This document shows positions 36,456 through 47,640 of a stretch of DNA of 64,000 nucleotides, piece by piece (position 1 is the stretch's first letter; each line of letters opens with the position of its first letter). Source of the DNA: Aselliscus stoliczkanus (lineage: Eukaryota; Chordata; Mammalia; Chiroptera; Hipposideridae); NCBI GenBank assembly GCA_033961575.1, contig CM066732.1, positions 66,130,687-66,194,686 on the forward strand, in the 5' to 3' direction. A model generated the notes under the pieces. The model ran no database searches. It was not told where the DNA came from and saw only the letters and a list, made by a program, of their open reading frames with translations. The translations under genes were made by a program, and so were the position numbers.

Positions 36456-36905
36456 TGCTGTTAAGCTAAATTAAAAAACTGAAATGAGAGGCAACAAGCA
36501 TTTATTTGGGTTCAAAGAATTGCAACTCTGGAACCACAGATTCAGGCAGAAACCCAAATAATGTCTTGATTATAGGGTGAAGGCAAGAAATTTTTATGAG
36601 AAAAGGAAAGGAATAATTACATAAAAAGAAGAAGGAATTTCTATTGGTGCTGTAAACCTGAGTTACTGTTTAGCTATGCATGATTGGTTACTGATTCTAT
36701 CTTCAGATAGTCCATAATCATCAGTCCATTCTGCTAGCTTTACAAACAATTCTTTGTAGAACAATGTTGTTTTTAGCCCAGTCCAAAGGTTTGACCCAGT
36801 CCAAATAGTTCAAAGGTTCAAGGAGCAAGATTTGCAAGGTAGCTCCTCTGTAATAGCAATTCCAACTCTATTTTCAAAATGGCTCCACTTGTGTCAACTT
36901 TCACA
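36456..36905 (-). mobile_element. LTR inside old LINE-1
   Basis: About 450 bp starting TGCTGTTAAG and ending near CAACTTTCACACA. AGCATTTATTTGGG gives an inverted AATAAA, so it reads on the minus strand. The LINE-1 sequence is continuous across it, which shows it is an insertion. The TSD was not resolved. Confidence 0.65.
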
Positions 36906-37015
36906 CACCCAAGAAATTTAACAGTGATATTATATTGCCTAATAGTCCATTTTCAAATGTCTCATATTGCTCCAAAATCTCTTTATATATTTTTTGTTCC
37001 AAGATATAAAAGAAG
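36906..37015 (-). mobile_element. Old LINE-1 3' UTR, part 2
   Basis: CAAGAAATTTAACAGTGATATTATATTGCCTAATAG and the following segment resume the LINE-1 consensus interrupted at 36455. Confidence 0.65.
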
Positions 37016-37284
37016 ATAAGCTAATACATTGCATTTTAATGTAGTGTGGCTTTAGTATAAAGTGCCCCTTCTGTTTATTTGAATATTCTAGTTTTTGAAA
37101 TAAAATAAAGCTTAATGTAGAATTGCCTGTTTATTTCCTTATGGTTAAATTTAGGCTGAACAGTTTGGGAAGAATAGTAAATAAGGAAGAAGTAAGTACT
37201 TATTTAGAATAGCTAAAATAAAATCTAGATGCAATGTCCAAAATTTTGCATTTTTAATAAAAGTTAAAATAATTATTATGATGA

Positions 37285-37510
37285 TTTATTGTGTACTAGT
37301 TCAATACTAGCAATATTTATTGGTTACTTCATTTACTCTTCCCAACAAATTTATTATGTGTATAATTATATTATTCCCATTTTATAGATGAGAAAATTAT
37401 GACTCAGAGAAGTTAATTAACTTACCTAAGCTCTCAAATTTAAAAATTGATAAAGCTACAAATAGAACACAGTTCTTCATGCAGCAATGTCAAATTTTAA
37501 CCACTGCTAC
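37285..37510 (-). repeat. MIR fragment
   Basis: Nearly full-length inverted MIR: CCCATTTTATAGATGAG, GACTCAGAGAAGTTAA, ending near TTAACCACTGCTAC. Confidence 0.8.
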
Positions 37511-37740
37511 ATTAATCCTTCTGAAACAATTTTTCACTCTATTTTCATTTCTCTCCTTAAAAGTTTCTTTTACCTCATTATGAGAACTCACACACATCTA
37601 TCATTACTAAAATATATGGCTTCCCCTGTGGCCTACCAAGGTGGAGACTGCTAATTTTCCCCAAGTCCTGATATTTAAGAACGTTTTCCTAGTTCCCTCA
37701 TGCCACATCCAAATTGTTGGTTCTCTACACTTTGTGGCTT

Positions 37741-37820
37741 TGAAGCTTATGCTTAAATTCCCTCTCTTATCTGACTTCCCTGAAGCTTATGCTTAAATTC
37801 CCTCTCTTATCTGACTTCCC
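37741..37820. repeat. 40-bp perfect tandem duplication
   Basis: The unit starting TGAAGCTTATGCTTAAATTC occurs twice without mismatch (37741-37780, 37781-37820), with one further base matching. It lies in otherwise unique sequence. Confidence 0.95.
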
Positions 37821-37924
37821 TATAGTCTTTTCTTCACATTTATTAAGTACTGTAGCTCTAACTCAAAATTATTTTATTCACACAAAATGCCATAATTTGA
37901 AAAATTTGTAGTTTAGTATGTATT

Positions 37925-38160
37925 ACATTGCATTTATCCAGCACTTACTTTGTCTAGCCAGTCGATTATGTAATTTTCATAAATGATATTTATTCCTCAA
38001 CAACCTTATCAAGTAGGTATAGCTAATATTAAAATTTTATAAATGAGGATACTGAAGCAATAACAACCAATTTGGCCATAGTTACAGAAATGATGAAGCC
38101 AGGATTTAACCTGGGTTGGGTGTTCTTTCATTCTTTACACTCTACTACCTCTAATAGTTT
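37925..38160 (-). repeat. MIR fragment
   Basis: Inverted MIR with ATCCAGCACTTACTTTGTCTAGCC, TTTATAAATGAGGATACTGAAGC and a 5' part reaching about 38160. Confidence 0.75.
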
Positions 38161-38202
38161 AATGGAAAAGAGTAAGAATTTTTTCAAGATAGCAAATCTA
38201 TT

Positions 38203-38505
38203 TTTTTAACTTTTTATTACTATTAGTTACAGATGTACAAAACAATGCAATAGTTATCCTTTTCACACCTTACAAAGTGACTCCCCCTTCCCCCTCTTTT
38301 GCCCCCCCTCCCCCGATATCATACAAATCTATTACAATTCCATTAACCTCATCCCCACACGATATTCCACATCCCATGACTATATATGTGTTAAATTATA
38401 GTTGACATATAATATTGTTCAGTGGCAGCTTCAGATGTACAGTGCAGTGGTCAGACCACTACACCATCCATGAAGTGGTATCCCTGACAAGACATGGGTC
38501 CTTCT
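38203..38505 (-). mobile_element. 5'-truncated LINE-1 with perfect TSD
   Basis: About 300 bp of the 3' UTR whose plus strand reads ACAGATGTACAAAACAATGC. TAGCAAATCTATT occurs at 38190-38202 and 38506-38518, a 13-bp perfect TSD. Same 3' UTR type as the LINE-1s at 41.2 kb and 42.9 kb. Confidence 0.9.
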
Positions 38506-38751
38506 TAGCAAATCTATTAAGCAAACTTTTCTTCTACAGGAGAATGTGGTTGTATCTCTTTAGTCGTGGGGAAAACCTTCAGTACCCTGGGAATCTTCTG
38601 ATATAAACAAGTTATATAAAATTATGACAGTTAATGGAAAACTTGGGGAAAGTGGATGCATGACGGAAAATTACTCTTAAAAGTGACCACTGTTTCACGT
38701 GTCTGCAGGTTGTTATCCTCGCAATTGGTAAGCCTTCACATGACAAAGGTA

Positions 38752-40033
38752 TTGGGTTGTCGGAAAAGTCATGACGTATTTTGTCTATATTTTTAAAAGG
38801 TCCTTTATATATATATATATATATAAAAACAAAGATCAATCAATGATATAGTGCCCATTTTGTTTGATAACCTTTTGCCATTTTTCAGTGAGCTTCGTAA
38901 TTCCTCACTCATAGAAGGACCTGTTTTTATTTGTGAAAAACTGAACAAGGTTTTCAGCCTCATCTGAATTGAACATTATACCACGCAAGGAGTTTTCAAG
39001 AGAGTGAAAAAGTGGAAGTCTGATGGCGTAAGGTCAGGAGACTATGGTGGGTGTGCCAACACATCCCATCCAAGCTCCAGTAATTTTTGATGGGTGATCA
39101 AAATTGTGTATTTTCTCATATTGTCGCAATGGAACACAGCTCCTTTACAATTAACAAGCCCTGGACGTTTCTGGACAATGGATTCGTTCAAATGGTCCAA
39201 TTGCCCACAGTACACATTCTCCTTGATTGTTTGGTTCCTTGGTAGGAGCTCAAAGAACAAGACACTTTTAAAATCCCACCACACTGAAAGCATAGCCTTC
39301 CTCTGATGAATGTCTGCTTTTGATGTCGTTTGTGGTGAATCATCACGTCGGGACCAAGACCATTTGTACACCACATTATTGTAAACAATCGACTCTTCAT
39401 CACCAGTTATCATTTGCTTCAAAGAAGGATAGTTTTCTTCACGTTTAATGAGCATATTGCAGACGTTTATAAACGCCATCAAATGAACTTTGAGTTCATG
39501 CAGAACCCAAATATCGAGCTTGCTTACATATCCCAGCTTCTTCAGGTGGTCGTGAATGATTGAATCATGGATGTTCAATGTTTCTGCAATCTCTCATGTT
39601 CTATAAGGTGGATTTGACTCGATCAAGGCCTTTATTTTGTCGTTATCAACCTCTCTGGACCTCCCTGACTGAGGAGCATCATTGAGATCAAAATCACCAG
39701 CACGGAATATCATGAACCATCGTTGGCATGGACGTTCTTGTAGAGCATTGGCACCATAAACTTTATGCAACTTTTCACAAGCTTGAGGCATATTCTTCCC
39801 TTTATGGAAGTAAAACAGTAAAATATGGCAAAATGCACAGTTTGGTCTTCCATCTTCAACTTGTAAAATCTCCAACACTCAATCAAATCACTCAATTTTC
39901 TTTTAAATGAAGCTAGAACTGTCAGGTGTCAAATGACATAGCAATAACATAGATGTGAATGACTCTAGTCCTTCCAAAAATGAACTAGTGACATCTGTTG
40001 CAAACATGGGTCATGACTTTTCCAACAACCCAA
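38752..40033 (-). mobile_element. Near-full-length mariner element
   Basis: Cut-and-paste DNA transposon of 1,282 bp. The left end starts TTGGGTTGTCGGAAAAGTCA, and the right end is its inverted repeat with few differences (TTGGGTTGTTGGAAAAGTCA read on the minus strand). Both ends abut TA (38750-38751 and 40034-40035), the mariner target duplication. Length and coding layout match a complete mariner. A (TA)n run at about 38803-38826 lies between the left inverted repeat and the transposase stop codon. The 3' end of the gene is on the left. Confidence 0.93.
38836..39853 (-). pseudogene. Mariner transposase pseudogene (DD34D)
   Basis: The transposase would bind the terminal repeats and cut out and reinsert the element in the nucleus. 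The span from the MEDQ start to the last stop fits a protein of about 340 residues. Visible parts: N-terminal helix-turn-helix region with ACEKLHKVYGANALQ and SGRSREVDND; first catalytic Asp in ITGDEESIVYNN; SVWWDFKSVLFFELLPRNQT; second Asp in FHCDNMRKY (usually HDNARPH); third in LTPSDFHFF. Lesions: a frameshift near 39830; TGA after NPPYRT (probably CGA to TGA, frame kept); TAG after LAHPP (in place of Tyr); a further frameshift near 38990; and another TGA near the C-terminus. It is dead but lightly damaged, with no sign of domestication. Confidence 0.9.
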
Positions 40034-40035
40034 TA

Positions 40036-40970
40036 AATCAATTCTCGTTAAGAATTTCCATGTTTTTTTGAAAAGTACTCTTTAGTCAAAAAAGGATGAA
40101 TTTCTTTCTTCATTCAGTCTAAATATTATCTCACTTCCTGCCTCAGAAAAATTGGAAATAAAAATGTCCATTTCTTTTAGAAAAACATGAAACCCAAACC
40201 TTAACACACTCTCAAATATGCAGTAATCTGACTCTCATAGCTCAAGAAAAATCAGTCACAATATTACACAGTACAATTACCAAATCTGAGTTATTCAGTC
40301 TTTATTTGTACAATGTTAATCCTCCATCAGTCCTGTTCAGATAACAATGATCCTAGTCCAATCAATTTTTTGTCACGTTCTTTCTATCAGCTTGATGGAA
40401 AGAATATTAAACCACTATGTGCCCTTTTCCCCTCAGTTTTGTAATCTGCTGAGAACAAATGCCTTGAGAAATAAAGAACTGGCTTCTTTATTTTTTAAGT
40501 TATATCCTGGATATTTATCTAGATAATCATTGATATCAGAAACAACTTGAGAATTAACCTAACCCATTTTCTGGTAAAAAAAATATATTTATGTCTTTCT
40601 ACATCTAGATGATGTATGGTCACACATTTAGTTAATGCCAGTCCTTTGACTAGAATCGAGTATCTTCTATACCTGAATTCAGATAAGTATTTATAGGAAA
40701 TATGCATTCACCCTCAGGAAGAGTTACAAGTATGGAAAAAATTAATTTATCTCAGAGAAAAACATGTTTTAATATAATTCATGTGGTCTTCTGCCACAGA
40801 AAAATAGCAATATATACACATATATATGTGTGTGTGTGTCTGTGTGTGTACATATGTGTATGAATATATATACAGAAAAATAAAGGAAGCTAACAGCCTA
40901 TTTCTTTAATATGATTTTCAGGAAATGAGAATTATACACATGAATTCTGCCTTTTCATGTCTTAGGACTC
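40036..40970. other. Unassigned AT-rich DNA
   Basis: No gene recognised. A (TA)n/(TG)n mixed simple repeat lies at about 40808-40875. Confidence 0.5.
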
Positions 40971-40975
40971 TAAAA

Positions 40976-41170
40976 CAGAAGTTAGCCCATTTTTTCTGTA
41001 AAGGGTCAGAGAGTAAATGTTTTCAGCTTTGTCAGCCATATGGTCAATCTGTGGCAGTGAGAAAGTGTCCGTAAACAATATGTAAATAAATGGGCATGGC
41101 TGTATTTCAAAAAAACTACATTTATAGAAACTGAAGACAGGCTGTAGTTTTCCATCTCCGAACTTAGACT
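40976..41170 (-). mobile_element. hAT-Charlie-type fragment
   Basis: CAGAAGTTAGCCC...TTTTTCTGTAAAGGGTCAGAGAGTAAATG, CAGCCATATGGTCAATCTG and GTAAATAAATGGGCATGGCTG follow a well known hAT-Charlie MER consensus with short CAG ends. I am not sure of the MER number. Orientation relative to its consensus is also by memory. Confidence 0.65.
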
Positions 41171-41204
41171 GATGCATATAAAGCCTTTGACTGGTCAGTC
41201 ATTT

Positions 41205-41228
41205 CTTAAACATTTATTGATCAACTAT
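41205..41228 (-). repeat. L2 3' end, split by the LINE-1
   Basis: AACATTTATTGATCAACTAT is the inverted L2 3' terminus. The copy continues at 50426, on the far side of the 9.2-kb insertion. Confidence 0.75.
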
Positions 41229-42911
41229 GTATTTATTTATTTATTTATTTTCATTTTTTAATTAGTTTCAAGTGTACAACACAGTGCAATAGTTATACTT
41301 TTTACCCCTCAAAGTGACAACTCCCCTCCCCCAATCCACTGCCCCACTCCCCTCCCAATATTATACATATCTATTACAATTCTATTGATTCCACTCCCAC
41401 ATAATACTCCACATCCCATGACTATGCATATATTCAATTATAGTTGACATACAATATTATACAAAATCAGCTTCAGTTGTACAGTGCAGTGATCAAGCCC
41501 CTACCCCATTCATGAAGTGGTCTCCCTAACAAGACATGTGACCATCTGACACCCTACAAGAGATTTACAATATTATTAATTATATTCCCCAGACTGTCTT
41601 TCATATCCTTGTGGCAATATTGTAGTTATCTATTTATGCTGTCTAATCCCTTCTCCTTCTCCCCACCCCCCTCACAATTAGCAACAATCAGTTTTTCCTC
41701 TATATCCCTGACACTGTTTCTGTTCACTTTGCTCGTTCATTCAGTTTTTTAAATTCCACATGTAAGTGAGATCATATGGTATTTGTCTTTCTCCGACTGA
41801 CTTATTTCACTTAACATAATAGTCTCTAGGTCCATCCATATCATTGCAAATGGTAGGATTTCATTCTTCTTTATCACGGAGTAATACTCCATTGTATAAA
41901 TTTACTACAGTTTCTTAATCCAGTCTTCTACAGATGGGCATTTCAGTTGTTTCCAAGTCTTGACTATTGTAAGGCACTGCAATAAACATAGAGGTGCATA
42001 TATTTTTTCAAATTAGCATCTTGGATTCCTCTGGGTAGATACCCAAGAGTGGAATTGCTGGGTCATACAGTAGTTCCATTTCCAGTTTTTTGAGATACCT
42101 CCATACTGGTTTCCATAATGGCTGCATCAAACTGTAATCCCACCAACATTGCACCAGGGTTCCCTTTTCCCCACAACCTCACCAGCATTTGTTGTTTGTT
42201 GATTTATTGATGATAGCCGTTCTGACTGGAGTGAGGTGGTATCTCATTGTGGTTTTATTTGCATTTCTCTAATGATTAGTGAGGTTGAGCATGTCTTCAT
42301 ATGCCTGTTGGCCATCTGTATGTTCTCTTTAAAGAAATGCCTCTTCATATCCTCTATCCATTTTTTAATTGGATTGTTTGTTTTTTTGGTATTGAGTTGT
42401 ATGAGTGTTTTATGAATTTTGGATATTAACCCATTATCAGATATATCATTGGTAAATATCTTCTCCCATTCAGTAGGGTGCCATTTTGTTCTATTGATGA
42501 TTTCCTTTGCTGTGAAAAAAACTTTTGTTTGATGTAATCCCATGTATTCATTTTTTATTTTATTTCCCTAGCCCAAGGGGATATATCAGTAAAAATATTA
42601 CTGAGGGTAATGTCTGCAAATTTACACCCTATGTTTTCTTCTAGGAGTTTTATGGTTTAAGGTCTTCCATTTAAGTCTCTAATCCATTTTGAATTTGTTC
42701 TCATGTATGGTGTAAGTAGGTCCAGTTTCATTTTTTTGCATGTGTCAGTCCAATTTCCCCAGCACCATTTATTAAATAGACTATCTTTACTCCAACGTAA
42801 ATTTTTGCTACCATTGTCATAGATGAAATGACCATTATGGATGGGTTTATTTCTGGGCTCTCTATTCTGTTCCATTGGTCTGTCTGTTTTTTGGTTTTGT
42901 TTGTTTTAAAC

Positions 42912-42912
<1 letters not shown>

Positions 42913-42956
<44 letters not shown>

Positions 42957-42957
42957 T
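42913..42957. repeat. (TTA)n tract
   Basis: About 15 TTA units representing the evolved A-rich tail of the nested LINE-1. Confidence 0.95.
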
Positions 42958-43230
42958 ACAGATGTTCAAAACAATGCAAGTTATTTTTTCACCCCTTACA
43001 AAGTGACTCCCCCCTCTGCCGTCACCTGCCCCCCTCCCCCAATATCATACATAACTATTACAATTCTATTGACTCCATACCCACACTATATTCCACATCC
43101 CCTGACTATATATGTGTTAAATTATAGTTGACATATAATATTATTCAGCGGCAGCTTCAGATGTACAGTGCAGTGGTAAGGCCACTACACTGTCCATGAA
43201 GTGGTCTCCCTAAAAAGACATGCGTCCTTC

Positions 43231-43854
43231 TGTTCCCCTGTATCGATAAGGAAAATTATTGATTGCTGTACACAGACTGAATACTATTCTGAGGCTCGAT
43301 ACGCAAGACACACCACCACAAGCCGTTTGAAAGTAGATAAAAGATTTATTATTAACAGGGAAAGAACTAAAGGAAATGGAAAGTAAAGTAAATAGTCACA
43401 GCATACCACCAGGACGCCATAATCTTCACCACCGTGGGCAACCGCAGAATCAGCACTGATAAACCAGCAACACGGGCGACTGCAGAATCAACACCGGTGA
43501 AGCAATACAAGCAACCGTGGAATCAACACCGGTGAATCAACACGGGCAAAACGCAAATAAAGCAAGGCAGTGGCGGCTTCTGCTTAGGGGTTTTTTGGTT
43601 CCCCCCTTTATAGGAATCTGCACAAAGAGGCTTGGTGCCAACAGGCATATGCATAACGGTCATGCGCGGACCCGGATCTGGCCAGGAGCCGGGGCCTCGC
43701 ATGTTTATATCTACTTTTAGGAACGTTGCCCAGAAGTTGTTTTTAACATTAATCTATCCCATTCCTGTCAGGGAGGTGCACTTTCCCAGACAGGACTTGG
43801 TGGCATATCCAAGCTCCATGTTTATCTATGGTGTACTTTTGATGACCCTAAGCA
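43231..43854 (-). mobile_element. Solo LTR inside the nested LINE-1
   Basis: About 624 bp, starting TGTTCCCCTG and ending near CCTAAGCA. CCTTC at 43226-43230 and 43857-43861 is the likely TSD, and the LINE-1 3' UTR rejoins across it. On the minus strand the LTR has TATAAAGG at 43606-43613 and AATAAATC at about 43343-43350, consistent with U3, R and U5 in that order. It is richer in G+C and CpG than its surroundings and contains a tandem repeat block (43425-43560). No viral genes. I do not recognise the family. Confidence 0.8.
43425..43560. repeat. Tandem repeats within the LTR
   Basis: At least four imperfect units of roughly 30 bp built on a GCAACCGCAGAATCAACACC-like motif plus a GGTGAATCAACACGGG-like motif. 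By position (between the TATA box and poly(A) signal on the minus strand), they lie in the transcribed part of the LTR. Confidence 0.75.
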
Positions 43855-46769
43855 GGCCTTCATTCTATATCATCAATACATCCCATAAAAAATATATTTA
43901 CAACTTTATTGATTATATTCCCTAAACTGTCTCTTTAATCTCTGCAGTAGTATTGTAGTCATCAGTTTGTGTTGCCTCGTCCCTTCCCCTTCTCCCTCAT
44001 GCCCATCCTCATCCCATCCAGCCCTCATCAGTTTTTTCTTTGTGTCTCTAAAACTATTTCTGTTTACACTGCTCGTTAATGCCAGTACTGTACCATACTG
44101 TTTTGATTACTATAGCCTTGTAGTATGACTTGATGTCAGGTAGCATGATACCTCCCACTTTGTTCCTATTTCTCAAGATTGCCGTGGCTGTTTGGGATCT
44201 TTTATGGTTCCATATAAATTTTAAGATTATATTTTCTATTTCTGAGAAAAATGTCTTTAGTAGTTTGATAGGAATTGCACTGAATCTATATATTGCCTTA
44301 GGTAGTATTGACATTTTAACTGTGTTCTTTCTATCCATGAACATGGTATGTATTTACATTTATTTGTATATTCTTTGATTTCTCTCTTCAGTGTCATAAT
44401 TTTCTGAATACACGTCTTTTACTTCTTTGGTTAAATTTATTCCAAGATATTTTATTATTTTTGAAGCAATTGTAAAAGGGATTGATATCCTGATTTCTTC
44501 TTCTGCTAGTTTATTATTGGCGTATACAAATGGAACTGATTTCTGAATATTAATTTTGTATCCTGCCACCTTACTAAATTATCAGTTCTAACAGCCTTTT
44601 GGTGGAGTCTTTGGGTTTGTCTATGTACAGTATCATGTCATCTGCATATAATGACAATTTTACTTCCTCCTTTCCAATTTGGACGCCTTTTATTTCATTT
44701 CCTTGTCTGGTTGCTGTGGCTAGAATTTTCAGAACTATGTTGAATAGAAATGGTGAAAGTGGGCAGCCTTGTCTTTAAAAACTTTAGCCTTTCCCCATTG
44801 AGTACAATGTTTGCTGTGGGCTTATCATATATGGCCTTTGTTATGTTGAGATATGATCCCACTAGTTCCACTTTGCTAAGAGTTTTTATCATAAATGGCT
44901 GCTGGATTTTGTCAAATGCTTTTTCTGCATCTATTGATACAATCATATGATTTTTATTTTTCATTTTGTTAATGTGATGTATTACATTAATTGACTTGCA
45001 GATCTTGAACCAACCTTGCATTCCAGAAATGAATCCCACTTGATCGTAGTGTATGATTTTTTTAATGTGATGCTGAATTTGGTTTGCTAATATTTTGTTG
45101 AGGATTTTTGCATCTATGTTCATTAGGAATATTGGCCTGTAGTTTTCTTTTTTTTGTAATATTTTTGTCTGATTTTGGGATCAGAGTAATAGTGACCTCA
45201 TAAAATGTACTTGGGAGATTTCCCTCCTTCTGTATTTTTTGGAAGAATTTGAGGAGACTAGGTACTAATTCTTTTTTGAATGTTTTGTAAAATTCACCTG
45301 TGAAGCCATCTGGTCCAGGACTTTTGTTTGTTGGAAACTTGTTGATTACAGATTCAATTTCTTTGGTAGTAATCAGTTTGTTCAGAGTTTCTGTTTCTTC
45401 TTGGTTCAGACTTGGTAGATTCTATGCTTCCAGAAATTTATCCATTTCTTCCAAATTGTCGAATTTGTTGGCATGTAGTTGCTCATAGTATTTTCTTAGC
45501 ATTTTCTGTATTTCTGTGGTATCTGTTGTCACTTCTCTTTCATTTCTGATTTTATTAATTTGGGTCCTCTCTCTCTTTTTCTTGGTGAGTTTGGCTAATG
45601 GTTTGTCAATTTTATCTTTTTAAAAAACCAGCTCTTGGTTTCATTGATCTTTTGTATTGTTTTTTTGTTCTCTATTTCATTTATTTCTGCTCTGGTTTTT
45701 AATATTTCCTTCCTTGTACGTGGGCTTGTTTTTCTGTTCTTTTCCAGTTCCCTGAGGTGCAAAGATAGTCTGTTGATTTGAGATTTTTCTTCCTTCTTTA
45801 GGAAGGCCTGCAATGCTATCAACTTCCCTCTTAGAACTGCTTTTGCTGCATGCCAGAGATTTGGGGTAATGGTGTTTTCATTTTCATTTGTGTCGAGATA
45901 TCTTTTGATTTCCTCCTTGATCTCATTTTTGACCCACTTGCTATTTAGTAGCATGTTATTCAGCCTCCATGTATTTGCATGCTTTCCAGGTTTCTTCTTA
46001 TAATTGATTTCAGGTTTCATAGCATTGTGGTCAGAGAAGACACTTGATATGATTTCAATCTTCTTAAATTTATTGAGACTTGTTTTGTGGCCTAACATGT
46101 GGTCTGTCTTGGAAAATGTTCCATGTGCTCTTGAGAAGAATATATATTTTGTTGCTTTGGGGTGAAATGCTTTGAAAATATCGATTAAATCCAGCTGGTC
46201 TAAAGTGTCATTTAAGTCCACTGTTTCTGCGTTGATTTTCTGTCTGGAGATCTGTCCATTGGTGATAACAGGGTGTAGAAGTCCCCTACTATGATAGTGT
46301 TAACTGTTGATCTCTGTCTTTATGTCTCTCAAAATCTGTTTTATATATTTAGGGGCTCCTATGTTAGGTGCGTAGATGCTTACTAGGGTTATGTCCTCTT
46401 GTTGAATTGATTCCTTTATTATTATTTAGTGCCCTTCTTTGTCTTTTATTGTAGTCTTCATTTTAAAGTCTATTTTGTCCAAAACAAGAACTGCTACTCC
46501 AGCTTTTTTCTCATTTCCATTTGCGTGAAATATCTTATGCCATACTTTTACTTTCAGTCTGTGTGTGTCTTTTGATCTGAGATGAGTCTCTTCTAAACAG
46601 CATACGCATGGATCCTGTTTTCTTATCCCCTCAGCCACTCTATGTCTTTTGATTGGAGCATTTAGCCCGTTCACATTTAAAGTGATTATTGATAGGTGCA
46701 TATTTATTGCCATTTTGTTATTTGTATTTCTGGTTTTCCTGGGTTAGCTTGTTTTCCCCTTTCTTCTGT

Positions 46770-47640
46770 TTAAAAAAGCCCTTTTAACATTTCTTGCAAT
46801 GCTGGCTTGGTGGTAATGAATTCCTTAAGCTTATTCTTTTCTGAGAAGCTCTTTATTTCTCCTTCAATTTTAAGTGATAGCCATGCTGGGTAGAGCAATC
46901 TAGGTTGTAGGCCTTTATTTTGTGTCACTTTTATTATCTCCTGCCACTCCCTTCTGAGCTGCAGTTTCTGTAGACAAGTCAGTCTTATAGGAGTTCCTTC
47001 ATATGTAACCTGCTGTCTTTCTCTTGTGGCTTTTAGGATTCTGTCTTTGTCTTCAACCTTTGCCATTTTAAGTATGATGTGTCTTGGTGTGGGCCGGTTT
47101 GGATTCAGCTTGTTTGGAACTCTCCTCACTTCCTGGGCTTGTTTGTCGATTTCCTTCACCAGGGTAGGGTAGTTTTCTGTCATTATTTCTTCAAATACAT
47201 TCTCTATCCCTGGCTTTTCTCTTCTCCCTCTGGTATTCCTATGATGCAAATGTTACGCTTGATGTTGTTCCACAGGTCTCTTCAACTATTTTCATTGTTT
47301 TTTATTCTTTTTTCTTTTTGTTTTTCCAACTGGGTGATTTCTGCTATTTCGTCTTCTAAATTACTGATCCAATCTTCTGCTTCATCTAATTTCCTGGTGA
47401 TTCCTTCGAATGTGTTAATTTCAGTTATTGTATTGTTTAGTTCTAACTGGTTGTTTTTTATGATTTCCCTAACCTTCTTTATGTCCTCACTAAGTTCCTT
47501 AAACATTCTTATAATCAGTGTTCTAAATTCTGTCTCTGAAAGGTTGGATACCCCTGTTTCATTTAGTCCATTTCAAGAGGTTTTTCTGATCTTTTACTTG
47601 GACCATGTTTCTTTGTTTCTTCATTCTAGCTGTCGCTCTG
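46770..47640 (-). pseudogene. LINE-1 ORF1 pseudogene
   Basis: ORF1p is the trimeric RNA-binding chaperone of the LINE-1 particle. The coiled-coil part lies in 47282-47506 (Glu/Lys/Asn-rich, EAEDWISNLEDEIAEITQLE). The RNA-recognition and C-terminal domains lie in 46770-47249 (FEEIMTENYPTLVKEID, RPTPRHIILKMAKVEDKDR, then LQLRREWQEIIKVTQNKGLQ). The two pieces are in different frames, so a frameshift lies near 47260. The N-terminal start upstream of 47506 is not resolved. The gap to ORF2 is 56 bp, normal for mammalian LINE-1. Confidence 0.88.

Larger units (their letters stand above)
42905..44075 (-). mobile_element. Truncated LINE-1 nested in ORF2
   Basis: A second LINE-1 3' end inserted into ORF2 of the larger copy, same orientation. 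Its tail is a (TTA)n run at 42913-42957. The 3' UTR (ACAGATGTTCAAAACAATGC, CATATATGTGTTAAATTATAG) is colinear with the one at 38203, and the body ends at TTTACACTGCTCGTT near 44075. ORF2 of the host element then resumes with AATGCCAGTACTGTACC. The copy itself is split by the LTR at 43231. Confidence 0.85.
41780..46713 (-). pseudogene. LINE-1 ORF2 pseudogene (endonuclease-reverse transcriptase)
   Basis: ORF2p nicks target DNA and reverse-transcribes LINE-1 RNA in place. N-terminal AP-like endonuclease is readable at 46426-46713 (LNVNGLNAPIKRHR, then LEETHLRSKDTHRLK), its later part and linker at 45595-46221 ([13 protein letters not shown]). Reverse transcriptase pieces are at 44695-45123 (motif [15 protein letters not shown], preceded by HYDQVGFI) and near 44640 (YADD, translated from the minus strand). 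Later pieces are at 44054-44344 ([20 protein letters not shown]), 42657-42875 and 42244-42543. The span includes a nested insertion (42905-44075), frameshifts and stops. Boundaries at the C-terminus are approximate. Confidence 0.88.

Noticed and set aside
37741..37820. CRISPR-like direct repeat
   Set aside because: Only two adjacent units without spacers, in a mammalian repeat landscape. A plain tandem duplication explains it.
38836..39853. Mariner transposase as a domesticated host gene
   Set aside because: In-frame stops and at least two frameshifts, no fused host exon, and both inverted repeats with TA duplications are still present, as for an ordinary dead transposon.
43231..43854. GC-rich block as a CpG-island gene promoter
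   Set aside because: It has LTR ends, a short target duplication and a rejoinable LINE-1 around it, and no exon follows on either strand.
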